Source of the DNA: an uncultured Oscillospiraceae bacterium
Lineage (GTDB): Bacteria; Bacillota; Clostridia; Oscillospirales; Oscillospiraceae
Length of the DNA: 14,825 nt
Direction: 5' to 3'
Assembly (NCBI GenBank): GCA_934572445.1
Contig: CAKTLD010000040.1
Coordinates: forward strand, 1-14,825
The position numbers were made by a program, and so were the translations under genes. The notes under the pieces are model-generated. The model searched no databases. It was not told the DNA's origin and was given only the letters and a program-made list of their open reading frames with translations. Of this stretch, positions 1 through 6,668 are shown piece by piece; within the stretch, counting starts at the first letter, position 1; every line of letters begins with the position of its first letter.

Positions 1-452
1 GCGGCGATGACGTTGCAGCGCAGGATGATGTTCTTCTTGACGGCGGGGTTGCGCAGGTCGAGATAGCGGTACTTGAGACGCTGGGTCTCGTCGGCCTCGC
101 GGCTGCGGTTGATCTCGAACGGCAGGGAGTTGTAGCGGCAGCGGCCGAGCAGCTCGATCTTTTCGGGCACGACCTCAATGTCGCCGGTGGGCTGGCCCGG
201 GTTCTTGCTCGCGCGCTCGCGCACGGTGCCCTCGACGGAGATGGTGCTCTCTTTGTTGTAGCCCTTGATCTGGGCGAGCAGCTCGCTCGTCTCGACGACG
301 ATCTGCGTCGTGCCGTAGAAGTCGCGCAGCACCACGAAGGCGAGGCTGCCGCCGACTTCGCGGACGTTTTCCATCCAGCCGACGAGCTTGACGTGCTCAC
401 CGGCATGCTGCGCGCGAAGCTCGCCGCAGTTGTGTGTACGGGATTGCATCAT
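1..452 (-). CDS. aspS: Aspartyl-tRNA synthetase, N-terminal part (cut by window edge)
   Basis: Class II aminoacyl-tRNA synthetase that charges tRNA-Asp in the cytoplasm. Only the first 150 codons are in the window. They begin MMQSRTHNCGELRA and cover the N-terminal OB-fold anticodon-binding domain (about residues 15-105, with VKLVGWMENVREVGG and LAFVVLRDFYGTTQIV). The frame ends just after the RYLDLR element (129-134), which leads into the catalytic domain in bacterial AspRS. The catalytic motifs lie outside. Two ATG codons stand in tandem (452 and 449). The first is chosen because it is nearer to the AGGAG site at 464-468, 11 bases upstream. The gene follows the mgsA-like gene after an 80-base AT-rich gap with a candidate promoter, so it may have its own transcript. 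That gap is too short for a T-box leader. Whether the enzyme is discriminating (Asp only) or also makes Asp-tRNA-Asn cannot be judged from this fragment. Confidence 0.93.
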   Translation of the reverse strand, partial: MMQSRTHNCGELRAQHAGEHVKLVGWMENVREVGGSLAFVVLRDFYGTTQIVVETSELLAQIKGYNKESTISVEGTVRERASKNPGQPTGDIEVVPEKIELLGRCRYNSLPFEINRSREADETQRLKYRYLDLRNPAVKKNIILRCNVIA

Positions 453-479
453 GGTAAAAGTCACTCCTGTTTGTATAAA

Positions 480-509
480 AATATATTGCTTATACTTTTT
501 GTATTGAAA
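480..509 (-). promoter_or_regulatory. Candidate sigma-A promoter for aspS
   Basis: On the minus strand TTTCAA (509-504) and TATATT (485-480) are separated by 18 bases, inside an AT-rich island in otherwise GC-rich DNA. The predicted start near 473 leaves a leader of about 20 bases holding the AGGAG site. A 6-base inverted repeat (473-478 GTATAA and 490-495 TTATAC) overlaps the -10 region and could be an operator or chance in AT-rich sequence. The -35 match is only fair. Confidence 0.4.
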
Positions 510-532
510 CTGGCGGAAAAACCATGCGGGGA

Positions 533-949
533 TCAGGTGGTAAAGGGTTTGGTCTTGGGGTTGACGATGTCGCGCCAGTCAAGGTCGCCGCGGGCGAGAC
601 CCATGACGAGCATCTCAGCGGTGGCGAGATTTGTGGCAAAGGGGATGTTGTTCTGATCGCACAGGCGGGTGATATAGGTGAGGCTCTCGTTGTAGCGCGG
701 GTCGCTGGGATCGCAGAGGAAGAGGACCATGTCGATCTCGTTGTAGGAGATGCGTGCGCCGATCTGCTCGGCGCCGCCGTGGATGCGCGCCATGAAGAGG
801 TGGATCGGAAGTCCGCTGGCTTCGCTGACCATTTTACCGGTCACGCTGGTGGCGCAGAGGGTGTGGCGCGAGAGGATGCCGGCGTAGGCGGTACAGAATT
901 GCACCATGAGTTCCTTCTTGTTGTCATGTGCCATGAGAGCGATGTTCAT
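533..949 (-). CDS. Methylglyoxal synthase-fold protein with a degenerate active site
   Basis: A 138-residue protein that is clearly an MgsA homologue over its whole length: NIALMAHD at the start, TGKMVSEASGL, GGAEQIGARISYNEIDMV, and NIPFATNLATAEML near the end. True MgsA converts dihydroxyacetone phosphate to methylglyoxal and phosphate. Against the E. coli enzyme (recalled numbering), H19, D20, K23, T45, T48 and D91 are kept (here H8, D9, K12, T34, T37, D80). The catalytic base D71 is Ala60 (GGAEQ instead of GGDQQ), S65 is Ala54, G66 is Arg55 and T47 is Val36. The segment with H98 and D101 is one residue shorter and lacks both. The codon for Ala60 is an unambiguous GCC. The start has AAAGGAT about 11 bases upstream. 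The gene follows minD by 47 bases, as expected since clostridial mgsA often ends a mre-min cluster. Methylglyoxal synthase activity is doubtful; a ligand-sensing role, as for MGS-like domains of carbamoyl-phosphate synthetase, is possible. Confidence 0.85.
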   Translation of the reverse strand: MNIALMAHDNKKELMVQFCTAYAGILSRHTLCATSVTGKMVSEASGLPIHLFMARIHGGAEQIGARISYNEIDMVLFLCDPSDPRYNESLTYITRLCDQNNIPFATNLATAEMLVMGLARGDLDWRDIVNPKTKPFTT

Positions 950-991
950 ATATTGTCACGATCCTTTCTGGTGTGAAATTTTTCCATTCAG

Positions 992-1006
992 GCGGCTCAG
1001 AGCCGC
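992..1006 (-). repeat. Short perfect hairpin spanning the minD stop codon
   Basis: GCGGCTCAGAGCCGC is a perfect inverted repeat, with a stem of six to seven GC-rich pairs and a tiny loop. The minD stop TGA (999-997) sits in its centre. No T-run follows on the minus strand (the next bases are CTGAATGGAAAAATTT), so it is not a standard terminator. It might stabilise or attenuate the message before the mgsA-like gene. Confidence 0.4.
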
Positions 1007-1734
1007 ATCAGATGCACGCGCTCGCCGCACAGGCGCTGCGCGATATTCTCGCAGGCGCAGATCGCGCCGGAGCGGTATTTGAGCGGGTAATTCAGCCCGC
1101 GGCCGAGCAGCGTCGGGATGTTTTCATCCTCGGGGATGACGCCGAGCAGCGGGAGGCCAGCGGCGTCGATGGCATCATCAATGGTGGCGTGCAGGGATTG
1201 CAGCAGCCTGCGCCGCACGCGATTGACAACAAGATGAAGCCTTCCGGTGGGAAAGCGCCTGAGCTCCATTACGGTGCGCTGCGCATCGCGCAGGCTCGAA
1301 GGGTCGTTCGTCGTGACGACGATGGCGCGGTCGGCGCAGCAGGTGGCCAGGGTGAAGGCGCTGCCGATGCCTGCGGCGGCATCGATCAGGCAGATATCGA
1401 ACCTGCGCCGTACCTCATCGAGCAGCCGCTTCATCTGTGCCTTGTCCGGCAGCGCGGCGGCCGTGACGGGTGCCGTGAGCAGGTAAAGGTTGGGGTAGAG
1501 CGGATGGCGCACGACCGCGTCGCTGAGCGCCGTACGGCCGGAGATCACGTCGGTGAAATCCATGAGCGCGCGGTCGGACAGGCCGAGGTAGAGATCCAGG
1601 TTGCGCAGCCCGATATCGCAGTCGAGCAGCAGCACCCGCTTGCCCAGGCGCGAGAGCGCCATGCCGGTGAGTGCGGTGAATGAAGTTTTTCCGGTGCCGC
1701 CCTTGCCGGACACCACGGCGATGACCTGAGACAA
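997..1734 (-). CDS. minD: MinD-family ATPase lacking the usual C-terminal membrane helix
   Basis: A 245-residue deviant Walker A ATPase of the MinD/ParA class. Visible are the P-loop SGKGGTGKTS (9-18) with the signature lysine K11, the MinD hallmark LLDCDIGLRNLDLYLGL (36-52), the Walker B region FDICLIDAAAGIG and LGVIPEDENIP near the C-terminus. MinD positions the division septum by recruiting MinC to the membrane. Differences from standard MinD are a Thr for Val in the P-loop, a shorter chain (E. coli 270, B. subtilis 268) and an end at GERVHLMRL, where MinD normally continues into an amphipathic membrane-targeting helix. No minC or minE lies beside it. It starts with TTG; AAAGGAG (1749-1743) lies 8 bases upstream. 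It begins 23 bases after rsmG. The family call is firm; the Min role is less so, and a distinct MinD-like function (polar positioning or flagellar-type regulator) is possible. Confidence 0.82.
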   Translation of the reverse strand: MSQVIAVVSGKGGTGKTSFTALTGMALSRLGKRVLLLDCDIGLRNLDLYLGLSDRALMDFTDVISGRTALSDAVVRHPLYPNLYLLTAPVTAAALPDKAQMKRLLDEVRRRFDICLIDAAAGIGSAFTLATCCADRAIVVTTNDPSSLRDAQRTVMELRRFPTGRLHLVVNRVRRRLLQSLHATIDDAIDAAGLPLLGVIPEDENIPTLLGRGLNYPLKYRSGAICACENIAQRLCGERVHLMRL

Positions 1735-1757
1735 GTCGCTTGCTCCTTTCGCCTGCG

Positions 1758-2453
1758 TTACAGAGGGGATTTTTTGATCTTTGCGAAGGCGCGCGGATAA
1801 GACTTCGGGGTAGGGGAGACCTTTTCGATGATGACGAGACGGTGCGTAACGCCGCTTGTCGGGATGGTGTAATCCTCGACCCCTGCGATCTGTCCGCCGA
1901 GTGTCCTGATGGCGCTCTTCGCCGCCGCGATCTCATCCTCGGTGTCCACGCTCTTCATCGCGAGGAACTGCCCGCCCACCTTGACCAGCGGCAGGCAGAG
2001 TTCGGCGAGCATATTGAGCTGTGCGACCGCGCGCGAGGCCGCGATGTCGAACTGCTCGCGGTGCTGCATGGCGAATTCCTCCGCCCGCGCGTGGACGCAT
2101 TGAACGCGCTTGAGCTGCAATTCGTTACAGACCTCGGAGAGCCAGTTGACGCGCTTGCCGAGCGAGTCGAGCAGCGTGAGGTCGAAGTCGTCCTTGAGGA
2201 TACGCAGCGGCATACCGGGAAAGCCCGCGCCGGTGCCGACATCGACGACGTTTTTGCCTGTCAGGTCGGCAAATTGCAGCAGCGCCGCGCTGTCGAGCAG
2301 GTGGAGCTGCGCGACGGCGGAGGGGTCCGTGATGGCCGTGAGGTTCATCACCTGATTTTTTTCCAGAAGCAGCTCCGAGAAGCGTTCGAGCGTTTCCACG
2401 CGGGAAATGTCCAGTCCCAGCGCGGCAAGGCCCTCGGTCAGCAGCGCTCTCAT
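1758..2453 (-). CDS. rsmG: 16S rRNA (guanine-N7) methyltransferase RsmG (GidB)
   Basis: SAM-dependent methyltransferase that makes m7G at position 527 (E. coli numbering) of 16S rRNA; its loss gives low-level streptomycin resistance in other bacteria. It has 231 residues, close to the family norm of about 210-240. Motifs: EKNQVMNLTAI (31-41), the SAM-binding loop DVGTGAGFPG (71-80), LLDSLGKRVNWL (94-105) and ASRAVAQL (139-146). The start is set at 2453, where ATGA joins the mscL stop with a 4-base overlap, which indicates translational coupling; the frame stays open further upstream but that part is mscL sequence in another frame. In many Firmicutes this gene lies upstream of parA near the origin (gidA-gidB-parA-parB); here it lies four genes downstream of parB, so the order is changed but the neighbourhood is kept. 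Confidence 0.95.
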   Translation of the reverse strand: MRALLTEGLAALGLDISRVETLERFSELLLEKNQVMNLTAITDPSAVAQLHLLDSAALLQFADLTGKNVVDVGTGAGFPGMPLRILKDDFDLTLLDSLGKRVNWLSEVCNELQLKRVQCVHARAEEFAMQHREQFDIAASRAVAQLNMLAELCLPLVKVGGQFLAMKSVDTEDEIAAAKSAIRTLGGQIAGVEDYTIPTSGVTHRLVIIEKVSPTPKSYPRAFAKIKKSPL

Positions 2454-2899
2454 TTGTTCTGCTCCTTCAAGAGGTCGCGGATCTCGGTGAGCAGGACTTC
2501 CTCCTTCGTCGGCTCGGGGGCCTTTTCGGGCTTCGGCTCGGCGGGCTTGGAGAGCTTGTCGTGCATCTTGTTGATGGCCTTGACCATGCAAAAGACGGCA
2601 AACGCGATGATGATGAAATCGAGAATAACGGAGATGAGATTACCGAAATTGACGGCAACCTCGGGGACGGTGACGGTTTTAACGCCGTCTGCAATGGTGG
2701 ACTCCTCCGCCTTGAGCACCCATTTCCAGGCGGAAAAGTCCAATCCGCCGGTCAGCATGGAAATGAGCGGCATGATGATGTCGTTCACGAGCGAGGTCGT
2801 GATCTTGCCGAACGCGCCGCCGATAACTACGCCGACGGCCATATCCAGCACGTTGCCGCGCATAGCGAACGCCTTGAACTCTTCCAGAAATTTCTTCAT
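2450..2899 (-). CDS. mscL: Large-conductance mechanosensitive channel MscL
   Basis: Pentameric membrane channel that opens under high membrane tension and releases solutes during hypo-osmotic shock. It has 149 residues, normal to slightly long. The N-terminal amphipathic helix (MKKFLEEFKAFAMRGN) is followed by TM1 with the family signature VLDMAVGVVIGGAFGKI (about 17-33), a periplasmic loop (about 50-80), TM2 (FGNLISVILDFIIIAFAVF, 85-103) and a proline- and lysine-rich linker (118-131). The C-terminal helix KEEVLLTEIRDLLKEQ forms the cytoplasmic bundle. AAAGGAG lies 7 bases before the ATG. A 69-base AT-rich gap separates it from serS; it contains a run of seven T after the serS stop but no good hairpin, so serS and mscL may or may not share a transcript. 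It overlaps rsmG by 4 bases. Confidence 0.97.
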   Translation of the reverse strand: MKKFLEEFKAFAMRGNVLDMAVGVVIGGAFGKITTSLVNDIIMPLISMLTGGLDFSAWKWVLKAEESTIADGVKTVTVPEVAVNFGNLISVILDFIIIAFAVFCMVKAINKMHDKLSKPAEPKPEKAPEPTKEEVLLTEIRDLLKEQNK

Positions 2900-2968
2900 A
2901 ACGGGGCTCCTTTATTAGAAAATCGAAAACGAACGGTAGTGTTAAGAAAAAAATATTACGGATCGGAA

Positions 2969-4273
2969 TTACTTTTTGGGCACCAGCACGGTCTTGCCGC
3001 CCATGTAGGGCTGGAGCACCTTCGGGATCAGCACGCTGCCGTCGGCCTGCAGATTGTTCTCAAGGAATGCGATCAGCATGCGCGGGGGGGCGACGACGGT
3101 GTTGTTGAGCGTGTGGGGGAGGTACAGCTTGCCATCCTCGCCCTTGACGCGGATCTTCAGGCGGCGGGCCTGCGCGTCGCCGAGGTTCGAGCAGGAGCAG
3201 ACCTCGAAATACTTCTTCTGGCGCGGGGACCAGGCCTCGATGTCGCAGGATTTGACCTTGAGGTCCGCGAGGTCGCCGGAGCAGCACTCGAGCTGGCGGA
3301 CGGGAATGTCCATCGAGCGGAACAGCTCAACGCTCCATTTCCACATCTGGTCGTACCACTTCATGCTGTCCTCGGGCTTGCAGACGACGATCATCTCCTG
3401 CTTTTCGAACTGATGGATGCGATAAACGCCGCGTTCCTCGATGCCGTGGGAGCCTTTCTCCTTGCGGAAGCACGGGGAGTAGGACGTGAGCGTCTGGGGA
3501 AGGCTGCTTTCGGGCAGGATCTCGCCGATGAAGCGGCCGACCATCGAGTGTTCGCTCGTGCCGATAAGATAGAGGTCCTCGCCCTCGATCTTATACATCA
3601 TGGCGTCCATGTCGTTCTGGCTCATGACGCCCTCGACCACGTTGCCGTGGATCATGAACGGCGGGATGCAGAACGTGAAGCCCTTGTCGATCATAAAGTC
3701 GCGCGCGTAGGCGAGCACGCCCTCGTGCAGGCGCGCGATGTCGCCAAGCAGGTAGTAGAAGCCCGCGCCGGAGACGCGGCCCGCAGCGTCCATGTCGACG
3801 CCGTTGAAGCTCTCCATGATCTGCGTGTGGTAGGGGATCTCAAAATCGGGGACCTTCGGTTCGCCGAAGCGCTGGACCTCGACATTGTGGCTGTCATCCG
3901 GGCCGATGGGCACGCTCGGGTCGATGATGTTCGGGATCAGCAGCATGATCTTGTGGATCTTCTGCTCGTACTCCTCCTCGAGCTTTTCAAGCTCGGCAAG
4001 TCGGTCGGCGTTCGCCTTGACGGTGGCCTTGATCTTTTCGGCCTCTTCCAGCTTGCTCGGGTCCTTCTTCGCCTGACCCATCAGCATGCCGATCTGCTTC
4101 GAGAGGGCGTTGCGGCTGGCGCGCAGCTCGCTCGCCTCGGTGATGGCGGCGCGGTTCCTGGCGTCGAGCTCGATGACCTCGTCGACGAGGGGGAGCTTTT
4201 CGTCCTGGAACTTCTTCTTGATGTTTTCCTTGACCAGATCGGGATTTTCCCGCAGGAATTTCATATCCAGCAT
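2969..4273 (-). CDS. serS: Seryl-tRNA synthetase
   Basis: Class II synthetase that charges tRNA-Ser (and tRNA-Sec where present). It has 434 residues, the usual length. The N-terminal two-helix arm that grips the long variable arm of tRNA-Ser covers about residues 30-110 and is rich in Lys/Glu heptads. The catalytic domain shows LIGTSEHSM (237-245), motif 2 with CFRKEKGSHG and GVYRIHQFEKQE (268-293), CSCSNLGDAQARR (359-371) and motif 3, NTVVAPPRMLIAFLEN (391-406). The motif 3 segment differs from the common LNGSGLAVGRTL form but keeps the class II arginine (R398). I recall similar sequences from other Clostridia, so I take it as a lineage variant. Start: ATG with AACGAGGT 8 bases upstream. 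serS near parB is a common origin-proximal arrangement in Clostridia. Confidence 0.97.
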   Translation of the reverse strand: MLDMKFLRENPDLVKENIKKKFQDEKLPLVDEVIELDARNRAAITEASELRASRNALSKQIGMLMGQAKKDPSKLEEAEKIKATVKANADRLAELEKLEEEYEQKIHKIMLLIPNIIDPSVPIGPDDSHNVEVQRFGEPKVPDFEIPYHTQIMESFNGVDMDAAGRVSGAGFYYLLGDIARLHEGVLAYARDFMIDKGFTFCIPPFMIHGNVVEGVMSQNDMDAMMYKIEGEDLYLIGTSEHSMVGRFIGEILPESSLPQTLTSYSPCFRKEKGSHGIEERGVYRIHQFEKQEMIVVCKPEDSMKWYDQMWKWSVELFRSMDIPVRQLECCSGDLADLKVKSCDIEAWSPRQKKYFEVCSCSNLGDAQARRLKIRVKGEDGKLYLPHTLNNTVVAPPRMLIAFLENNLQADGSVLIPKVLQPYMGGKTVLVPKK

Positions 4274-4336
4274 ATTGGTTTACCTCGTTATCGTTGTAAA
4301 GTGGGCGGAAGACAAAACGCGCCTCCGCGATTTTTC

Positions 4337-4918
4337 TCAATTCATGCCGTTCGGAAACAGTGCATTGACAATGGCCTGATACCGCGCGGCAGGGGAGTCA
4401 TAATCGCTGCCGGTGGAGGAGGTGTGCAGCGGATACTCCGGCAGGAGGGGGGCAAGGCCGCCGTCGTGCATGGCCTGTGCAGTTGCGCGCGCGGCTGTGT
4501 AGCTGCCCGCGTTATAGTAACGCTCCAGCTCGCCCAGCCAGTCGAGCGCGGTGATGACGTCCGCCTGCCCGTCGCTGCTCGCACGCAGAGCGTCGCGGTC
4601 AGCTTCGGTAGCGGAAAGCTGTGCTTCGAGCGCGCTGACCTCATTTTCCAGCTCGGCTACGCGTGATTCCAGAATTTCGTTTTGGTCGAGCGTATCCTGC
4701 AGGGCGCTGTTGCCGCTCTTGATTTCATCGAGCATCTCGCGGCTGCTGCGCTGATTCATCAAAAATGTCCATAGGATCAGCAAAAACGCTACGACGAAGA
4801 GCACGGCGACATAGGTGTAGACCTTTTTCATGCGCTCGCGTTCGGTGGTGGGCTTTTCCTCGCCCGGGACGGGCGGCTTGTTCGGGTCTTTGGGCGGCTC
4901 GTGAACAAAGTCGGTCAT
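4337..4918 (-). CDS. Hypothetical single-pass membrane coiled-coil protein coupled to parB
   Basis: I do not recognise this 193-residue protein. Visible parts in order: a proline- and charge-rich N-terminus (1-32, with PKDPNKPPVPGEEKP); one strong transmembrane segment (about 33-53, VYTYVAVLFVVAFLLILWTF); a long coiled coil (about 57-113, with ILESRVAELENEVSALEAQL); and a small C-terminal domain (114-193) whose LGELERYYNAGSYTAARATAQAM resembles one TPR-like helix pair. With basic KK just before the membrane segment, the short N-terminus should be cytoplasmic and the coiled coil outside. Its ATG overlaps the parB stop (ATGA, 4918-4915), so translation is coupled. Many Clostridia carry a DUF4446 membrane protein between parB and serS; this protein sits in that place, but I do not see the DUF4446 VRYNAF-type core. 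A link to chromosome segregation or the cell envelope is inference from position only. Confidence 0.88.
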   Translation of the reverse strand: MTDFVHEPPKDPNKPPVPGEEKPTTERERMKKVYTYVAVLFVVAFLLILWTFLMNQRSSREMLDEIKSGNSALQDTLDQNEILESRVAELENEVSALEAQLSATEADRDALRASSDGQADVITALDWLGELERYYNAGSYTAARATAQAMHDGGLAPLLPEYPLHTSSTGSDYDSPAARYQAIVNALFPNGMN

Positions 4919-5805
4919 TGCTGCTCGCCTCCGTTTCTGCGCTTTCTGATGGTGGCCAGCGCTTCCAACAGGTCATTCAGATCGTCCATGCCGTAGTAGT
5001 CCAGCTCGACGCGGCCCTTCTTGCGGCCGGAGACGATACGGCAGGTGCGGCCCAGCGTGTCGCTGAGTTCCTGCGCGGCGAGCTTGCTGTAGCTCTCGTT
5101 CATGCGCTGTTCCTCGGTGAGGGGCTTTTCCGCCTTCGCCGTGGAAAGGCGCTTGGCCAGCGCCTCCGTCTGGCGAACGCTCAATCCCTGCGCGGCGACG
5201 GTTTTCGCCGCCTGCAGCTGCAGGCCGTTTTTCAGCGGCAGCAGCGCGCGGGCATGACCACCGGTGAGCGCGCCGCTTTGCAGCATTTCACGCACCTCGG
5301 GACACAGCCCCAATAATCTCAGACTGTTAGCCACGGCGGAGCGGGACTTGCCCACGCGCTCGGCGGCTTCCTCCTGCGTGAGCTGGTAGTTGTCCATCAG
5401 CGTTTTGTAGCCCTCGGCCTCCTCAATGGGGTCAAGGTCCTCACGCTGGAGGTTTTCAATGAGGGAAAGCTCGGTCATCTTGCGGTCGTCCGCTTCGATG
5501 ATGATGGCGGGGACCTCGGAAAGACCTGCGATGCGCGCGGCGCGCCAGCGGCGCTCGCCCGCAATGATCTGGTAATAGCCCGAGCTCAGACGGCGAACCG
5601 TCAGAGGCTGAATGATGCCGTGTTCGCGAATGGAATCGGCCAGGTCCTGCAAGGCCTCTTCATCAAAGTGGCGGCGAGGCTGACCGGCGTAAGGCTCGAT
5701 TTGCGAAAGGGGGAGGTAGAGACTGTCGGTGCTGTCGCTGCGCAGCGCGGCGTCGCCCAGCAGCGCGCCCAGTCCCTTGCCCAGCCCGCGGTTTGCATTT
5801 GCCAT
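4915..5805 (-). CDS. parB: Chromosome-partitioning protein ParB (Spo0J), CTP-dependent DNA clamp
   Basis: Binds parS, switches to a CTP-bound sliding clamp and loads SMC condensin; works with ParA to segregate origins. It has 296 residues, typical for chromosomal ParB. It starts with RGLGKGLGALL (the N-terminal ParA-contact peptide), then the CTPase fold with GQPRRHFDEEAL (41-52), the GERRWRA box (83-89) and ENLQREDLDPIEEA (117-130). The helix-turn-helix parS-reading region is at about 140-160 (LTQEEAAERVGKSRSAVAN), with a C-terminal dimerisation domain rich in charged residues. AAAGGAG lies 8 bases before the ATG. The gene lies 58 bases after parA and shares ATGA with the next gene. Two parS sites upstream of parA are its expected targets. 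The same family includes Noc, but the parA partner and parS sequences favour ParB. Confidence 0.96.
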   Translation of the reverse strand: MANANRGLGKGLGALLGDAALRSDSTDSLYLPLSQIEPYAGQPRRHFDEEALQDLADSIREHGIIQPLTVRRLSSGYYQIIAGERRWRAARIAGLSEVPAIIIEADDRKMTELSLIENLQREDLDPIEEAEGYKTLMDNYQLTQEEAAERVGKSRSAVANSLRLLGLCPEVREMLQSGALTGGHARALLPLKNGLQLQAAKTVAAQGLSVRQTEALAKRLSTAKAEKPLTEEQRMNESYSKLAAQELSDTLGRTCRIVSGRKKGRVELDYYGMDDLNDLLEALATIRKRRNGGEQQ

Positions 5806-5820
5806 GGAAACTTCTCCTTT

Positions 5821-5867
5821 CTGAGAGATGGTACAGGGATCTGCGGATGTACCGCGGCCTGTCTCAG
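5821..5867 (-). repeat. Inverted repeat in the parA-parB junction
   Basis: CTGAGA (5821-5826) and TCTCAG (5862-5867) flank GGTACA (5830-5835) and TGTACC (5848-5853), giving a two-tier stem with an uneven internal loop. It covers the parA stop codon and ends just before the parB ribosome binding site, so in mRNA it could tune the parA/parB ratio. No T-run follows, so it is not a terminator. Confidence 0.4.
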
Positions 5868-6619
5868 CTGTTCTGCTTCAGAAATTCGGCGGCAAGGGCG
5901 CTGTACGCCTCCGCGCCGCGGGAACAGCGGTCGTAGTAGTTGATGGGCTTGCCGTGGCTCGGCGCTTCGGAAAGGCGGACATTGCGTGGAATGACAGTCG
6001 CGTACACCTTGCCGGGGAAGTAGCGCTTGACTTCCTCGGCCACCTGAAGGGCAAGATTCGTGCGCCCGTCGAACATCGTCAGCAGCACGCCCTCCAGCTC
6101 CAGCCCGGGATTCAGCTTGCGGCGCACCATGCGCACCGTGTGCATCAGGTCGGAAAGACCCTCAAGCGCAAAATATTCGCCCTGCACGGGGACGATCAGG
6201 GAATTGGCCGCGCACAGCGCGTTGACCGTCAGCAGTTCGAGCGAGGGCGGGCAGTCGATCAGAATAAAGTCATAGTCGGGGGAGAGGGTGTCGAGCGCCT
6301 GCTTGAGCAGAAATTCGCGTCCCTCGCGATCGATCATCTCGATGCCTGCGCCTGCCAGCGCCTTGGACGACGGCAGCACATCGCCGTAGCGCGTGTGCGC
6401 CACGTTTGCGCGCGCGTCCGCGCCATTGATGAGCACGTCGTACACGCCCTGTGACACCGCCTTGTCCACGCCCATGCCGGAGGTGGAATTCGCCTGCGGG
6501 TCGAAGTCGCACAGCAGCACGCGCTTGCCTTTTTCCTTGAGCGCGGAGGCGAGGTTGACACAGGTGGTCGTCTTGCCGACGCCGCCCTTCTGATTGACGA
6601 TTGCAATGATCTTAGCCAA
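5864..6619 (-). CDS. parA: Chromosome-partitioning ATPase ParA (Soj)
   Basis: ATP-dependent DNA-binding partner of ParB that drives origin segregation; in Bacillus the homologue Soj also regulates DnaA. With a TTG start at 6619 it has 251 residues, matching Soj (253). Motifs: deviant Walker A NQKGGVGKTTT (9-19) with signature K11, CDFDPQANST (37-46), Walker B FILIDCPPSLELL (118-130) and the conserved VIPRNVRLSEAPSHGKPI (209-226). The TTG is chosen because AAGGTGG (6634-6628) lies 8 bases upstream and because the protein then begins MAKIIAIVNQKGG as in the family. The open frame extends further to 6718, but that part overlaps the promoter. A sigma-A-type promoter and a parS site lie just upstream. 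Confidence 0.96.
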   Translation of the reverse strand: MAKIIAIVNQKGGVGKTTTCVNLASALKEKGKRVLLCDFDPQANSTSGMGVDKAVSQGVYDVLINGADARANVAHTRYGDVLPSSKALAGAGIEMIDREGREFLLKQALDTLSPDYDFILIDCPPSLELLTVNALCAANSLIVPVQGEYFALEGLSDLMHTVRMVRRKLNPGLELEGVLLTMFDGRTNLALQVAEEVKRYFPGKVYATVIPRNVRLSEAPSHGKPINYYDRCSRGAEAYSALAAEFLKQNS

Positions 6620-6668
6620 AAAAACACCCACCTTATTCGAAAAAAGCGTTCTCTTCAATATCCTGTTC

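Noticed and set aside
453..532. T-box riboswitch upstream of aspS
   Set aside because: The gap is only 80 bases and contains neither a T-box sequence nor room for the specifier and antiterminator stems.
2454..2591. N-terminal extension of the RsmG frame
   Set aside because: It overlaps the mscL C-terminus out of frame. The ATGA junction at 2453 gives a standard RsmG length.
973..2918. Several plus-strand frames opposite minD, rsmG and mscL (236 and 392 codons)
   Set aside because: They have no recognisable motif and lie opposite conserved genes.
2900..2968. T-run between serS and mscL as an intrinsic terminator
   Set aside because: Seven T follow the serS stop on the minus strand, but no stable GC-rich hairpin precedes them.
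2561..4666. Long plus-strand open frame of 701 codons opposite mscL, serS and the hypothetical gene
   Set aside because: It runs antisense to well-identified genes, has low-complexity Leu/Asp/Val/Ala composition, resembles no family, and has no ribosome binding site. It reflects GC-rich third codon positions.
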